NCBI GenBank assembly: GCA_963598415.1
Contig: CAVBUH010000047.1
Span: 124,001 to 188,000 of the forward strand
Direction: 5' to 3'
DNA length: 64,000 nucleotides
Origin: Colimorpha_A sp900556615
Lineage (GTDB): Bacteria; Bacillota; Clostridia; Oscillospirales; CAG-272
Below, piece by piece: positions 17,098-26,280 of this stretch (its first letter is position 1; each line of letters begins with the position of its first letter). Both the position numbers and the translations under genes were made by a program. The notes beneath the pieces are model-generated. The model was not told the DNA's origin and did no database searches. It saw nothing but the letters and a program-made list of their open reading frames with translations.

Positions 17098-17257
17098 ATA
17101 CGGCGGTACAAATGCACAGCCATAGTTTTCGTCAAACAATATCAATTGAGGAGGAAGGAATACCTCCTCTGCCAACGAAATTTCTGAAGTATGAGGAAAC
17201 CGGACAAGCAGATATGCCGTCTGGGCACAAGCCGTGAACCCGGCGGTACTGAATTAA
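17098..17257 (+). repeat. R1 repeat, degenerate copy 4
   Basis: TTTTCGTCAAACAATATCAA, ATTGAGGAGG, CTCCTCTGCCAACGAAATTT and GGCACAAGCCGTGAACCCGG align to R1. The left end is hard to define, and the right end is GGCGGTACTGAATTAA. It abuts an R2 copy. Confidence 0.65.
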
Positions 17258-17420
17258 GGGTAGCACTAATAATTCTCTGCTCACAGACTGCAAAGAGATT
17301 TTTTCGTCAGTTTAAACAGAAATTCCGCAGACAGCGCATAATCCAGCAAGGATTCTTGTGACGAATGATGGAAAACATCTCGAACCGTTTTGGGGTAGTG
17401 AGGTTTTAGTGGTTCCCTTA
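17258..17420 (+). repeat. R2 repeat, full copy
   Basis: It runs from GGGTAGCACTAATAATTCT through GATTTTTTCGTCAGTTTAAA and AATTCCGCAGACAGCG to GAGGTTTTAGTGGTTCCC. The ends remain roughly inverted (GGG..CACTAA/TTAGTGG..CCC). It lies between the GH36 and GH2 genes and begins exactly where the R1 copy ends. Confidence 0.7.
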
Positions 17421-17439
17421 ATTCAGATTGAATTATTGG

Positions 17440-19530
17440 CTATGCTTTTTTGTCTATGAGAATCAGCAGCGAGGTATTTGACTTATGAAGCTTAAGCGTA
17501 AGTCCGATCGTCATAAGCTCTTCACCGGTAGCTTCAACCGTTTCGCCTGTTTCCGTTATGTTAAGTACATAGACAGTATCAGATTTTAATCCTTTAAGCT
17601 TGACTGTCTTCTTCGACACACTGCATTCTTCGGGACGAAATACAATCAGACAACCATCTTCTTCGTTAGGGCGGTAATATTCATAAACTGCATATTCACT
17701 TTTTAAATTATCCTGACTTCCCTGGCAAAGAATATAATAGTCGCCGTTAATATAATTCTTGCAAAGCTGATACTGCTCAATTCCGGGAAGATATAAGCTG
17801 CTCCTAACCGACGCAGCGCCGAGAACCAATCCGGATGCGATCATAGATCTCCAATGGTAATCCGTAACTCTTCCTTCAGACGAACATCCTCCCGCTGAAA
17901 GCGGAAGCCACCATGAAAGTCCGTAAGTACTCATACGGACGCCGTCGGTAATGGAGCCCTTGGTTATATTATAATCTGTTCTCCAAAGCGACACAGAGCG
18001 CTTCATCATTTCAATATCCAGCCTTCTTCCCCCAGAGGCACAATTATCAATCATGAGTCCAGGATTTAATTGTCGGAGCGTATCGAGGTATCGATATAAA
18101 TTTGTGATATATTTTATCTCGGTGATTCCTATTCTATTTTCCCCCTCGGCAGAATCATTATTTCTCCATGTATCTGCAGGGGAACAGTTGAAATCCTGTC
18201 TATACCATTTGATATTATTTTCTTTTAAAATGGCGGATACTTTATTAATCATATAATCGGTTGCCTCATTATCGGCAAAGTTATATAGATAAAAGCTTGA
18301 CTGTTTCGGCAAAAAATATTCCGGATGCTCTGTTACTATCTGAGTTCCCGGCATCGCGCGTTCCGGCTCAAACCATAAAAGAAGATTTTTACCAAGCTCA
18401 CTGAGTCTGGCTGATATATTACGGAATCCATCGGGATATATTGATTCGCTCACATCCCAGTTTCCGAGCTGATTATACCACGAAAGATCACTGGAGCCCG
18501 ATGTCACTGTGCTGCAATACCAACCGGCGTCTATCCATAAAGTATCATATTCCAATCCGAGCCGCTCGCATAATTCAATTGTCTCAAGAATACTTTTTTC
18601 TCCGGAGCCTCCCCAAACGTTTATACAATAAGGAAGAGCGGTAATGGGAGCACCTGTTTCATCCGAAGGGGTATACGACTGAAGAATAAGCTGCCTGAAT
18701 TTGTTATGGCCCGCATCCTGATCGCCGTTAAAAAACATGAGAACAGAGGACGGAGTCCTCATTTCCTCGCCACTGAAAAGAGCTATCCGCGTTTCTTTCA
18801 TACCGGCTGTAACATTTACACTTCCACCGTCGTTCTCAAATTCAGCTTTCCAGTCTCCCGTCCAGCCGATTGCGCCGAGTACACCATAAATACCGTTTGA
18901 AAGATCAAAATACGGGAATGCGCCTGAGGAAGAACGTCCTCCTTCAGATGACATACTGTATTTCCCATCATTCAGATTAACGGATACAGGCTCAAAATCA
19001 TCTTGTTGCGCTTTTGATCCCTTTGTCGTTGTCAGTACAGCATCTTTCACTTCAACGGAATAATCCAAAGGGAGAATCTCTGAAATCACTGCTGACTCCG
19101 AATCAGAATTATTTTTGAAATAGCATGTCCACTCAATTGAAGCAAACAAAGTATCAAGCTTGATTTCAGCGCTGAAGGTAATATTATCGGGTGAATCATA
19201 TGTCACAACAAAAAGCTTATTTCCGTCGTCATCCGTACGCTCATCAACTTTTTTATCCCACGCAGATATAAAATTGCCGAACACTTCTCCGTCATATCTG
19301 AAAGAAAACAAACCATTATTTTCTATTCTGCTTCTCAGCCATTTTTCAGCCGTTTCAACTGATCCGTCATCTTGATAGATCGGTTGATATGAGTTCATTT
19401 CCTCGGTATTATTCGTAGATTCCATTGATGTTTCTCCGTTATTATTGATATTGCTGTCGCTGCAGCAAACTAAAGAAAAAGCTGCAGCGACAGACAAAAA
19501 CGATGCTATGAAGCGCTTAATATATTTCAT
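17440..19530 (-). CDS. GH36-like alpha-galactosidase lipoprotein
   Basis: A 696-residue secreted enzyme with a lipoprotein-like signal (SLVCC, Cys22/23). An N-terminal beta-sandwich (about 60-290) precedes a TIM barrel with clan GH-D motifs: LWIDAGWY (332-339), LLLWFEPERAMPG (384-395), the nucleophile Asp446 in KWYRQDFN, and the acid/base Asp519 in CASGGRRLDIEMMKRSVSLW followed by RTDY. The motif KWYRQDFN replaces the more usual KWDMNR, placing it in an outlying GH36 branch. A C-terminal beta domain follows. ATG 19530 overlaps the upstream gene's stop by four bases, so the two are translationally coupled. Confidence 0.88.
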   Translation of the reverse strand: MKYIKRFIASFLSVAAAFSLVCCSDSNINNNGETSMESTNNTEEMNSYQPIYQDDGSVETAEKWLRSRIENNGLFSFRYDGEVFGNFISAWDKKVDERTDDDGNKLFVVTYDSPDNITFSAEIKLDTLFASIEWTCYFKNNSDSESAVISEILPLDYSVEVKDAVLTTTKGSKAQQDDFEPVSVNLNDGKYSMSSEGGRSSSGAFPYFDLSNGIYGVLGAIGWTGDWKAEFENDGGSVNVTAGMKETRIALFSGEEMRTPSSVLMFFNGDQDAGHNKFRQLILQSYTPSDETGAPITALPYCINVWGGSGEKSILETIELCERLGLEYDTLWIDAGWYCSTVTSGSSDLSWYNQLGNWDVSESIYPDGFRNISARLSELGKNLLLWFEPERAMPGTQIVTEHPEYFLPKQSSFYLYNFADNEATDYMINKVSAILKENNIKWYRQDFNCSPADTWRNNDSAEGENRIGITEIKYITNLYRYLDTLRQLNPGLMIDNCASGGRRLDIEMMKRSVSLWRTDYNITKGSITDGVRMSTYGLSWWLPLSAGGCSSEGRVTDYHWRSMIASGLVLGAASVRSSLYLPGIEQYQLCKNYINGDYYILCQGSQDNLKSEYAVYEYYRPNEEDGCLIVFRPEECSVSKKTVKLKGLKSDTVYVLNITETGETVEATGEELMTIGLTLKLHKSNTSLLILIDKKA

Positions 19531-20330
19531 TTTCTTTTTCCCTTTTTCATAAATATGAACATGATCGCAATCAGTGTTCCGAGCAAAAGCAAACCAATAG
19601 CTGACAGTATTGCTATTTTAGGGATATTCCCGTTACTGTTAATTTCAGTAGTATCATCATCGGTTGCTTCTGTTTTAAGCATGGTATCCCCCTGCGAAAC
19701 AGACATATTCTCTCGCTCTACATAAACGTCTGCTTGTACGCGTCCATTAGGTATCAGTTCAACTTTCGAAAAGTCAATATTATATGAAAAATCTTTTTCA
19801 ATAACAGCATATACCCCGTCGTTTCCTCCGGTGAGATTGGCTTGTAAAAATTTCATTCCGTCTGCCGAGGTAATGTTATTGACTGTTGCCGTTGCGGGAG
19901 ATCCCACTTCCTCGATACACATTGTGACAAGAAGATTTGAATAGGACGCAAGTTCGCCCTGATACTCCATTATCTCGCTAACGCTTTGAGCGCCGGCGCG
20001 GTCGGATGTTATGGTAAACAATAGCCTGTCATGAATATTGTCGGCGTAGGTAACGGTACCCGTCCACTGAAGATACTGATTTTCCTCTGATTTCTGAAGC
20101 GCCCACGAACTGTCGGTCATACGGACGGCATAGTAAGGACCGGAGCTTACACCGTAGTAATTTATTTTTACCGGCTCGGAAAATTCAATCACTACCTGAT
20201 AATCATTAATCTGAACCGCCCTGATACAAACAAGAGGCTCGTCCTCCGCCATAACATTCAACCGAATGTATGGAAACAGCATTAATAAAAATAATAATAT
20301 AGCAGCTATTTGGAATTTTTTATATTTCAT
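19527..20330 (-). CDS. Secreted protein with C-terminal membrane anchor, glycan locus
   Basis: A 267-residue protein with a signal peptide (residues 1-28), an extracellular beta-rich part without a family I recognise, and a C-terminal helix (IAILSAIGLLLLGTLIAIMF, about 238-260) followed by MKKGKRK. There is no LPxTG. The gene overlaps the GH36 gene by four bases and likely works with it at the cell surface, for example in binding the substrate; that role is inference. A similar hydrophobic-plus-basic tail is found out of frame in the decayed GH2 gene upstream. Confidence 0.7.
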   Translation of the reverse strand: MKYKKFQIAAILLFLLMLFPYIRLNVMAEDEPLVCIRAVQINDYQVVIEFSEPVKINYYGVSSGPYYAVRMTDSSWALQKSEENQYLQWTGTVTYADNIHDRLLFTITSDRAGAQSVSEIMEYQGELASYSNLLVTMCIEEVGSPATATVNNITSADGMKFLQANLTGGNDGVYAVIEKDFSYNIDFSKVELIPNGRVQADVYVERENMSVSQGDTMLKTEATDDDTTEINSNGNIPKIAILSAIGLLLLGTLIAIMFIFMKKGKRK

Positions 20331-20407
20331 GAGTACACTCTTTCATTATTTGAAGTTCCAATAACATAATACATCTTTCATCATGCAAAAAACTCTGCGG
20401 TAGCTTC

Positions 20408-21112
20408 TTACAGAGGATTAACCACTTGATCTATCCCCCAAACGGTAACATCTTCAACGACGGCTCTTGAAGGCAGATTACATACATAAAGCACAGTATC
20501 TGCAATATCATCAACCGAAAGAATGTTATTTACTTCGTCTATCCCCGATCCGTTCTGAAATCCGGTTGACGCTGCGGCAGGAATAACGCACGTCACACGT
20601 ATATTGTCCGGCTGAAGCTCGGTATAAAGTCCTTTAGAGAAATTTAAAACTCCCGCTTTGGCAGCGGCATAAACGCTCCATGCCGGCCAGCACTGACGCG
20701 CGCAGACAGACGATATATTTATAATCGTTCCGCTTTTTTGTTTTTTCATTAAAGGAACAAACTGCCGGCTTCCGTAAATAACACTATTCAAATTAAGCTT
20801 TATACAGCGATCAATATCTTCTATTGACTGGTCAGCAACCTCTTTGATTGCAACTCCCGAACCTGCGTTGTTTACAAGAATGTCAAGCCGTCCGTATTTT
20901 TCCATAATATAAGCATACGCTTTTTTCCAATCTGAAGGCAGAGTAACATCCATTACAAACTTATCGGCGCATCCGGTTTCATGCATTGCCTCTGTCAATT
21001 TCTGATCATGACGCGCAGCTATAATTACGGTATCACCGCATTCTGTAAACTTCCCTGCCATTGCCTTGCCATAACCGGAGGAACCTCCGGTAATAAAAAC
21101 GATTCTTTTCAT
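20408..21112 (-). CDS. Short-chain dehydrogenase/reductase (SDR)
   Basis: A 234-residue classical SDR. The cofactor motif is TGGSSGYG (8-15), NNAG is at 81-84, the catalytic Ser is in INISSVC (134/135), and the Tyr-Lys pair is YAAAK (Tyr148, Lys152). An Arg after the first strand (AARHD) favours NADP(H). The ribosome binding site is AAGGA before ATG 21112. Its place between two glycosidase genes suggests oxidation or reduction of a sugar or polyol, but the substrate is unknown. Confidence 0.9.
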   Translation of the reverse strand: MKRIVFITGGSSGYGKAMAGKFTECGDTVIIAARHDQKLTEAMHETGCADKFVMDVTLPSDWKKAYAYIMEKYGRLDILVNNAGSGVAIKEVADQSIEDIDRCIKLNLNSVIYGSRQFVPLMKKQKSGTIINISSVCARQCWPAWSVYAAAKAGVLNFSKGLYTELQPDNIRVTCVIPAAASTGFQNGSGIDEVNNILSVDDIADTVLYVCNLPSRAVVEDVTVWGIDQVVNPL

Positions 21113-21184
21113 GATGTGTATATCCTTTCCTTAATATAAACGTATATGCAGTGTATTTTTACTTTTTCCCATACGGAAAAAGAA

Positions 21185-22936
21185 TCAGATATCGGGCGCT
21201 GTCCGAAACCGAAAAGCGCCCGCTTGAAAAAGAGTCAAATTATCAATTAACCGCGTTTCTTTTTTGAAGCGACACGAATGCCGGAAGCGCCTGCAATTCC
21301 GATAATGGCTGCAACCGCAATTAAGATATTCGCCCTGTTCAAAACATTGAAGCGATATTTTTTCCTTAATCAGATTTGCGGCAAAGGGAAGATATCCGTC
21401 TGTTTTTTTTTCGGGGGTATATATGATTTTTTTCGACCACATGACACCATCGGGGCCTGCAATCGAGATCAAAATCTGATAAATTGTCCCTTCGGAAAGT
21501 ATTCCGAGATCTGAAAGCACAATGTCAAGTTCAAGTATCTCCTGCCGCCATAATACCGTATGACTGACCGTTATACAGAATCGAAGATCGCTCCAGCCGT
21601 CATGCATAACATCATACATCTCTGGCTTGACACCATGAAACGTATCCATAACGCCTTCTCCGGTCAGATTGGCATCTGTTGCCATGGTCATACTGTAACC
21701 GTTGAAACGCTCCACACGACGAATCAAATCAAAGTAAAGCCTTCTTTGCTTTGCCTGCAGCGACTGACTTGCTTTGAAAGCGTCCTCCGGAGCAGCAAAT
21801 ATTCTGTCCAGCCTATAATCGTGATAGAACTTCCAAAATTCATGACAATGGCTTTTCAGAATTTCCTTCTCTTTTCCCTGAGGAAGCAAGCCATATTGCT
21901 CGAAATACAGATTTGCCGCAAAAATATTCGCCAGAGAGCCTACGCCGGCTTCCGATAAGAATACTCCCCGTTTCATTTTATTGAATTCGGAAAGAGTATC
22001 CTTTACTTTTTTACCGTAAGGCATGACCGGATATAGATGAACGTCACCCATTTCAGGAGTATAATAATTGGGAATATGCCTGTCTACTACCAAATCCGGC
22101 GCCTCCGGCGATTCGTTTCCCATATATCCGTCCCACTCGCAGCTGCCGGGATTACATACGGAACCATAATGACGATTTCCGTCAAAGCGCGCGCTTTGAA
22201 GAAAAAATACCGTATCCGGAGACAAGGCTCTTGCATATCGCGGTGCTTCAATAACAGCGTGATAAAGCTTATCAGTCGTCCATGCTCCCTCCGCTTTTAC
22301 CAGTGTTTCGTTCTGGAAACCGAACATGAGCATACACGGGTGATTCCTATCGCGTTTAAGCACGGCTTCCACACTTTCGCGAAACAGTATCTCCGTTTGT
22401 TCACAGTCTTTTTTATGCCATGCCATAGAATGCTCTGAATAAAACAATAATCCCAATTCATCGCATATATCCAGAATCTGGGGCAGCGGTGCGGAAGCAA
22501 GCTGGCGCACCGCATTAAATCCGCAGGATTTTAAATATATCATCAAACGACGATATCCCGACAAATCATCTGCTGTGTCCGGAGACAAAGGCCACGCATT
22601 TCCGAAATGCGTCATTTTCAGGTACAGACGCCTTCCGTTCAGATTAAAGTATCCGCTTTCATCCACAAAGAATTTTCTGAATGCGGTTCTCACTGTTCTT
22701 ATGTCTGATTTTTCTCCGTTTGCATAGGATAACAAAATGTTACAGCTATAAAGATACGGATCATCTGGACTCCACATATGAAAATCAGAAACAGAAACAG
22801 CCATATTAACCGTTATTTTTCCGGGAGTTGACACAGCGGATACCTTTGCTTTACCGCAAATATGTGAACTCGCGTTTTCAGAAAGAATAACAGTCAGATT
22901 AAAGTAAGGCAATACAAATCCTATTCTTAATCGCAC
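21185..22936 (-). pseudogene. Decayed GH2 gene: no sugar-binding domain, out-of-frame 3' tail
   Basis: The 583-codon frame is a close paralogue of the GH2 gene at 13930-16899 from its Ig-like domain onward: HSMAWHKKDCE, MFGFQNETL (acid/base Glu) and VFLSEAGVGS (nucleophile) are all kept. The first 200 or so residues (signal and jelly-roll) are absent and there is no ribosome binding site at 22936. At the 3' end the frame turns into Cys/Arg-rich nonsense after GEYLNCGC. From about 21345 to 21247 another frame reads ANILIAVAAIIGIAGASGIR followed by a KKKRG tail and stop, a classic membrane anchor. So both ends are rearranged, and an active enzyme is unlikely. Confidence 0.75.
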
Positions 22937-23427
22937 AAACCTTTACAAGTAAAAACAAGGCAAATACTGACGCACCTTTAATTTTGTTTTGAGAGCCTTC
23001 TGATTATACCAAATTTTTTCCTCGCTCCGATACACCGAGAGCGAGGAAAAAGCTTTCTATAAGGCAATTATCGGAGAGTGATCGAAATGATTCCTACCGC
23101 AGCTTTAATGTATAAACATAATAAAATCCTTATGCCGTATAAAATTGACATGGATATGAAAAAAAGCCTCCGAAATCGGTTAAATCCCACTCTCTTTGAT
23201 GGTTTTGCCAATTTATAGATACTCCGTACAGTGAAATATTGCACACAATCCGCAGAACGAACGAAGGAAACCGAACAGACGATGCGGCAATCCCGGTATC
23301 AGACCAAACGAAAATGTCCGGCTGACAGCTATCAAGAAAATTGCATAGCGGTGTTACAATTGATCATTGACAAAACTACAGATGTATATTTTATCAATAT
23401 TGCCTTTGGAAAAATATATAACCGGGG
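22937..23427. other. Intergenic, hairpin only
   Basis: About 490 bases without a supported gene. A strong stem (TTCCTCGCTC/GAGCGAGGAA, about 23012-23050) is present but lacks a following T run on either strand. A TATAAT on the minus strand (23001-23006) could once have driven the decayed GH2 gene. Confidence 0.4.
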
Positions 23428-23456
23428 TTGATTTACAAGGAAAAATATGATAAAAT
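23428..23456 (+). promoter_or_regulatory. Promoter of the M18 aminopeptidase gene
   Basis: TTGATT (23428-23433) and TAAAAT (23451-23456) with a 17-base spacer, 57 bases upstream of the start codon. Confidence 0.7.
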
Positions 23457-23512
23457 TTCCTTTGACATCATTATCATAAAGAACCACAAGAAAGGACATC
23501 GGCCGAACCGCT

Positions 23513-24820
23513 ATGAACCAAACCTCAAACGCACTTCTCGATTTCATTTCAAAAACCCCAACCGGATTTCACGCAGTCAAAAATGTATCCGAATCACTTG
23601 TGTCAAAAGGCTATACCGAACTCAACGAAGCCAGTGATTGGAAGCTTGAATACGGTGGAAAATACTTTACTACCCGCAACCTTTCCTCTCTGATTGCTTT
23701 TCGTATTCCAATCGAAAAGCCAAAAAGCTTTATGATTACTGCGGCACACGGGGATTCACCTGCTTTTAAGATAAAGGAACACGCAGAAAGCGAAGCTGCA
23801 GGGTTCTATACCCGTATCAATACCGAAAAATACGGCGGTATGATATACTCGTCATGGCTCGATCGTCCTCTTTCCGCAGCGGGAAAAATAACTGTTCTCG
23901 GTAACGGTACCATAACATCAAAGATTGTGGATCTGAAACGAGACCTTTTTCTGATTCCGTCAGTTGCCATTCATATGAACCGCCACGCCAACGAAAACGC
24001 CTCCTATAACCCCGCAATAGATATGCAGCCGATTTCCGGAAGCATATCTGCAAAGGGCGGCTACAAAAAACTTCTTGCCGAGGTGTGCGGATGTTCTGAG
24101 GAGGATATTCTTGCATCGGATATGTTCCTTTATTCCCGTGACGCCGGAAAAACATGGGGCATAAACGAGGAATTTATTTCTTCGCCGCGGCTTGACGATC
24201 TTCAGTGCGTATTTGCCGCATATTCCGGTTTTATTTCCGCCAAGGAATCAAGCGCCTGCCCTGTTCTCTGCATCTACGATAATGAGGAAGTAGGAAGCAC
24301 AACGAAACAGGGAGCCGCCTCCACTTTCCTGAAGGATACGCTCACAAGAATTACCGATGCGCTCGGCGGAAATCATTCCGATTATCTTAAATCTCTCGCT
24401 TCAAGCTTTATGGTTTCTGCCGACAATGCTCACGCCGTCCATCCGAACCACCCCGAATATTCTGATCCGTCTCACCGCCCGATCATAAACGGGGGAATCG
24501 TAATCAAGCATAATGCCAACCAGCGATATACGACAGACGCGCTTTCCTCCGCCGTATTTACCGAGATCTGCCGCAAAGCCGGCGTTCCGGTACAGCGTTT
24601 CACCAATCGCTCGGACATAGCCGGCGGCTCTACGCTCGGAAATATTTCCAATACTCAAGCGGCGGTAAACACCGTGGATATCGGACTTCCTCAGCTCTCT
24701 ATGCATTCTTCCTATGAAACGGCAGGTGCTTTGGATACCGATTACCTGATAACCGCTTTAACGTTTTTTTTCGGATCTGAAATCATATCAGAAGCTTCCG
24801 ACAGCATAAGAATCCAATAA
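23513..24820 (+). CDS. M18 family aminopeptidase
   Basis: A 435-residue cytosolic zinc aminopeptidase (aspartyl aminopeptidase family). The metal and catalytic motifs are TAAHGDSPA (His79, Asp81), RLDDLQC (Asp228/229), IYDNEEVGS (Glu258/259) and DNAHAVHPNHPEY, with a C-terminal SMHSSYETAG holding the last His ligand. The length matches the family (420-460). M18 enzymes form dodecamers and remove acidic N-terminal residues; that is family knowledge. The ribosome binding site AAAGGA is 16 bases from the ATG, longer than ideal. Confidence 0.93.
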   Translation: MNQTSNALLDFISKTPTGFHAVKNVSESLVSKGYTELNEASDWKLEYGGKYFTTRNLSSLIAFRIPIEKPKSFMITAAHGDSPAFKIKEHAESEAAGFYTRINTEKYGGMIYSSWLDRPLSAAGKITVLGNGTITSKIVDLKRDLFLIPSVAIHMNRHANENASYNPAIDMQPISGSISAKGGYKKLLAEVCGCSEEDILASDMFLYSRDAGKTWGINEEFISSPRLDDLQCVFAAYSGFISAKESSACPVLCIYDNEEVGSTTKQGAASTFLKDTLTRITDALGGNHSDYLKSLASSFMVSADNAHAVHPNHPEYSDPSHRPIINGGIVIKHNANQRYTTDALSSAVFTEICRKAGVPVQRFTNRSDIAGGSTLGNISNTQAAVNTVDIGLPQLSMHSSYETAGALDTDYLITALTFFFGSEIISEASDSIRIQ

Positions 24821-24823
24821 GCT

Positions 24824-24893
24824 TCCCGGCAGTGTTAAGACAGCATAGACGGATTCGCCCCTTTCGCCTTGACGGTGTTTCTGCACTGCCGGA
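24824..24893. other. Large stem-loop after the aminopeptidase gene
   Basis: CCGGCAGTG and CACTGCCGG pair across a loop of about 50 bases. No T run follows, so this is a structured 3' end of uncertain role. Confidence 0.4.
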
Positions 24894-24899
24894 ACTGTA

Positions 24900-25219
24900 C
24901 TAAGGCAACACCGACAGGCTTACGCATGCGCCTTGCTAATGCACCTGCGGGACAATTTCCCGTCAAAAATTCACCGCCCAAATCCGCCTTGATCTGCTTT
25001 CCGCCATTCGTTACAAGAAATCCTTGCCAGATGTATACGCTGTCTTCGGAATTTTTGTTTTGACTGAAAAAAACGCTTTACCGTCTATAAACATTGAACT
25101 TTAGAGATTCCCTTCACAAATTTTGCCGGTGAGGTGCCGCTTTTTGCCCCTCAATTGGTATCGTCTGATGAAAATAGGACTCCGCTCTGCACCATCAGAA
25201 TCCGACGATATTGCCTTAA
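24900..25219 (-). repeat. R1 repeat, copy 5, interrupted by R2
   Basis: The ends match R1 in inverted orientation (CTAAGGCAACACCG at the left; GAATCCGACGATATTGCCTT at the right). The continuity is broken between TTTCCCGTC (about 24964) and TTCACAAATTTTGCC (about 25112) by an R2 copy. Removing the insert restores the R1 order seen in the other copies. Confidence 0.7.
24965..25112 (-). repeat. R2 repeat nested inside R1
   Basis: Reverse complement of R2: AAAAATTCACCGCC at one end, AATTTTTGTTTTGACTGAAA in the middle, ACATTGAACTTTAGAGATTC at the other. It matches the copy at 51721-51881 over most of its length. Confidence 0.7.
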
Positions 25220-25356
25220 AAATCAAGACTTTTAACATACGCCGCGATCAAATGGCTCCTCGGGGCTTTGCGCGTTAATGCAGCAACCTCTTTTGTCTTC
25301 ACTTCAAGCAAGCAAACCATTATTTGAAACAAAACCGGATCCGGTTCGTGATTCCT

Positions 25357-25398
25357 AAGGACTGTAAAAAACATTGCGTTTTTAACAGTCCTTTTTTA
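25357..25398 (+). terminator. Rho-independent terminator
   Basis: AAGGACTGTAAAAA and TTTTTAACAGTCCTT pair and are followed by TTTTATTTT. It separates the aminopeptidase/repeat region from sigK. Confidence 0.85.
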
Positions 25399-25522
25399 TT
25401 TTCCGAAACATAGTACAAGCGGTGATTTTCATAAACTGAATCAAGATATTACTTTATTATTTCTGATTATCTGCGGAAATATTTCTTTCCGACGATACTG
25501 AATAAAACGGAGAGTCGCTATT

Positions 25523-26212
25523 ATGACCGATATAATTTCAAGATTATTCTGCCTGTTTCTTAAGGTTTCGGGAACAAAATCCTTTCCGCCCCCTCTTCCT
25601 CCGGAGGAAGAAGCGGAGTGCTTTCGAAAAGCCAAAAAAGGAGACCGCAAAGCGCGCGAAATACTGATTGAACACAATCTCCGCCTTGTTGCACATATTG
25701 TCAAAAAATATTATTCCACCTATAAAAATCAGGAAGATCTTGTTTCAATCGGTACAGTCGGTCTTATAAAAGCCATTGATTCCTTTGATATTTCCAATGG
25801 CGCTCGCTTTGCTACCTATGCCAGCAAATGTCTTCAAAACGAGATACTCATGTACTTTCGTTCTCAGAAAAAAGCCTCTTGCGAAGTTTCGATCAACGAA
25901 ACGATCGACATAGATAAGGACGGCAATCCCCTTACCTATATTGATATCATAAGCTGTGAGGATACAATAGCAGAGGACATTGATCTGAAAATCAGCAGTA
26001 AAAAAGCTATTGATATCATCAACAGCGCCCTTACCCCCCGTGAACGTCAGATCATCATTCTGAGATACGGCTTAAACAACCGACGACCGGTAACACAGCG
26101 TGAAATCGCATCGGCGCTGGGGATTTCCCGTTCATATGTCAGCCGCATTGAAAAAAGCGCCATTGATAAAATACGAAGCGAATTTCTCCGAATCGGAGAG
26201 AATATTTTTTAA
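25523..26212 (+). CDS. sigK: RNA polymerase sporulation sigma factor, SigK type
   Basis: A 229-residue sigma-70 family factor close to sigma-K, the late mother-cell regulator of sporulation. The start FPPPLPPEEEAECF, region 2 (ILIEHNLRLVAHIVKKYY, EDLVSIGTVGLIKAIDSFD, FATYASKCLQNEILMYFRS) and region 4 (LTPRERQIIILRYGL, TQREIASALGISRSYVSRIE) all fit. About 20 residues precede the conserved FPxPL, with a hydrophobic patch (IISRLFCLFL), which could be a short pro-sequence. The gene is uninterrupted (no skin-like element). A spore-coat-type gene follows 50 bases downstream, which agrees with the role. Confidence 0.92.
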   Translation: MTDIISRLFCLFLKVSGTKSFPPPLPPEEEAECFRKAKKGDRKAREILIEHNLRLVAHIVKKYYSTYKNQEDLVSIGTVGLIKAIDSFDISNGARFATYASKCLQNEILMYFRSQKKASCEVSINETIDIDKDGNPLTYIDIISCEDTIAEDIDLKISSKKAIDIINSALTPRERQIIILRYGLNNRRPVTQREIASALGISRSYVSRIEKSAIDKIRSEFLRIGENIF

Positions 26213-26280
26213 TCCTTCCCCTCATTTTTCTCTGCCTTTATGCATATAAATGGAACAAAAAAATGTGCGAGGTAAAAATT

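Noticed and set aside
16906..17187. Overlapping 89- and 92-codon ORFs on opposite strands
   Set aside because: They lie in the degenerate R1 area, have no ribosome binding site and no family resemblance.
23012..23050. Strong hairpin as terminator of the decayed GH2 or aminopeptidase gene
   Set aside because: The T run lies on the 5' side of the stem on both strands, so it does not fit a Rho-independent terminator.
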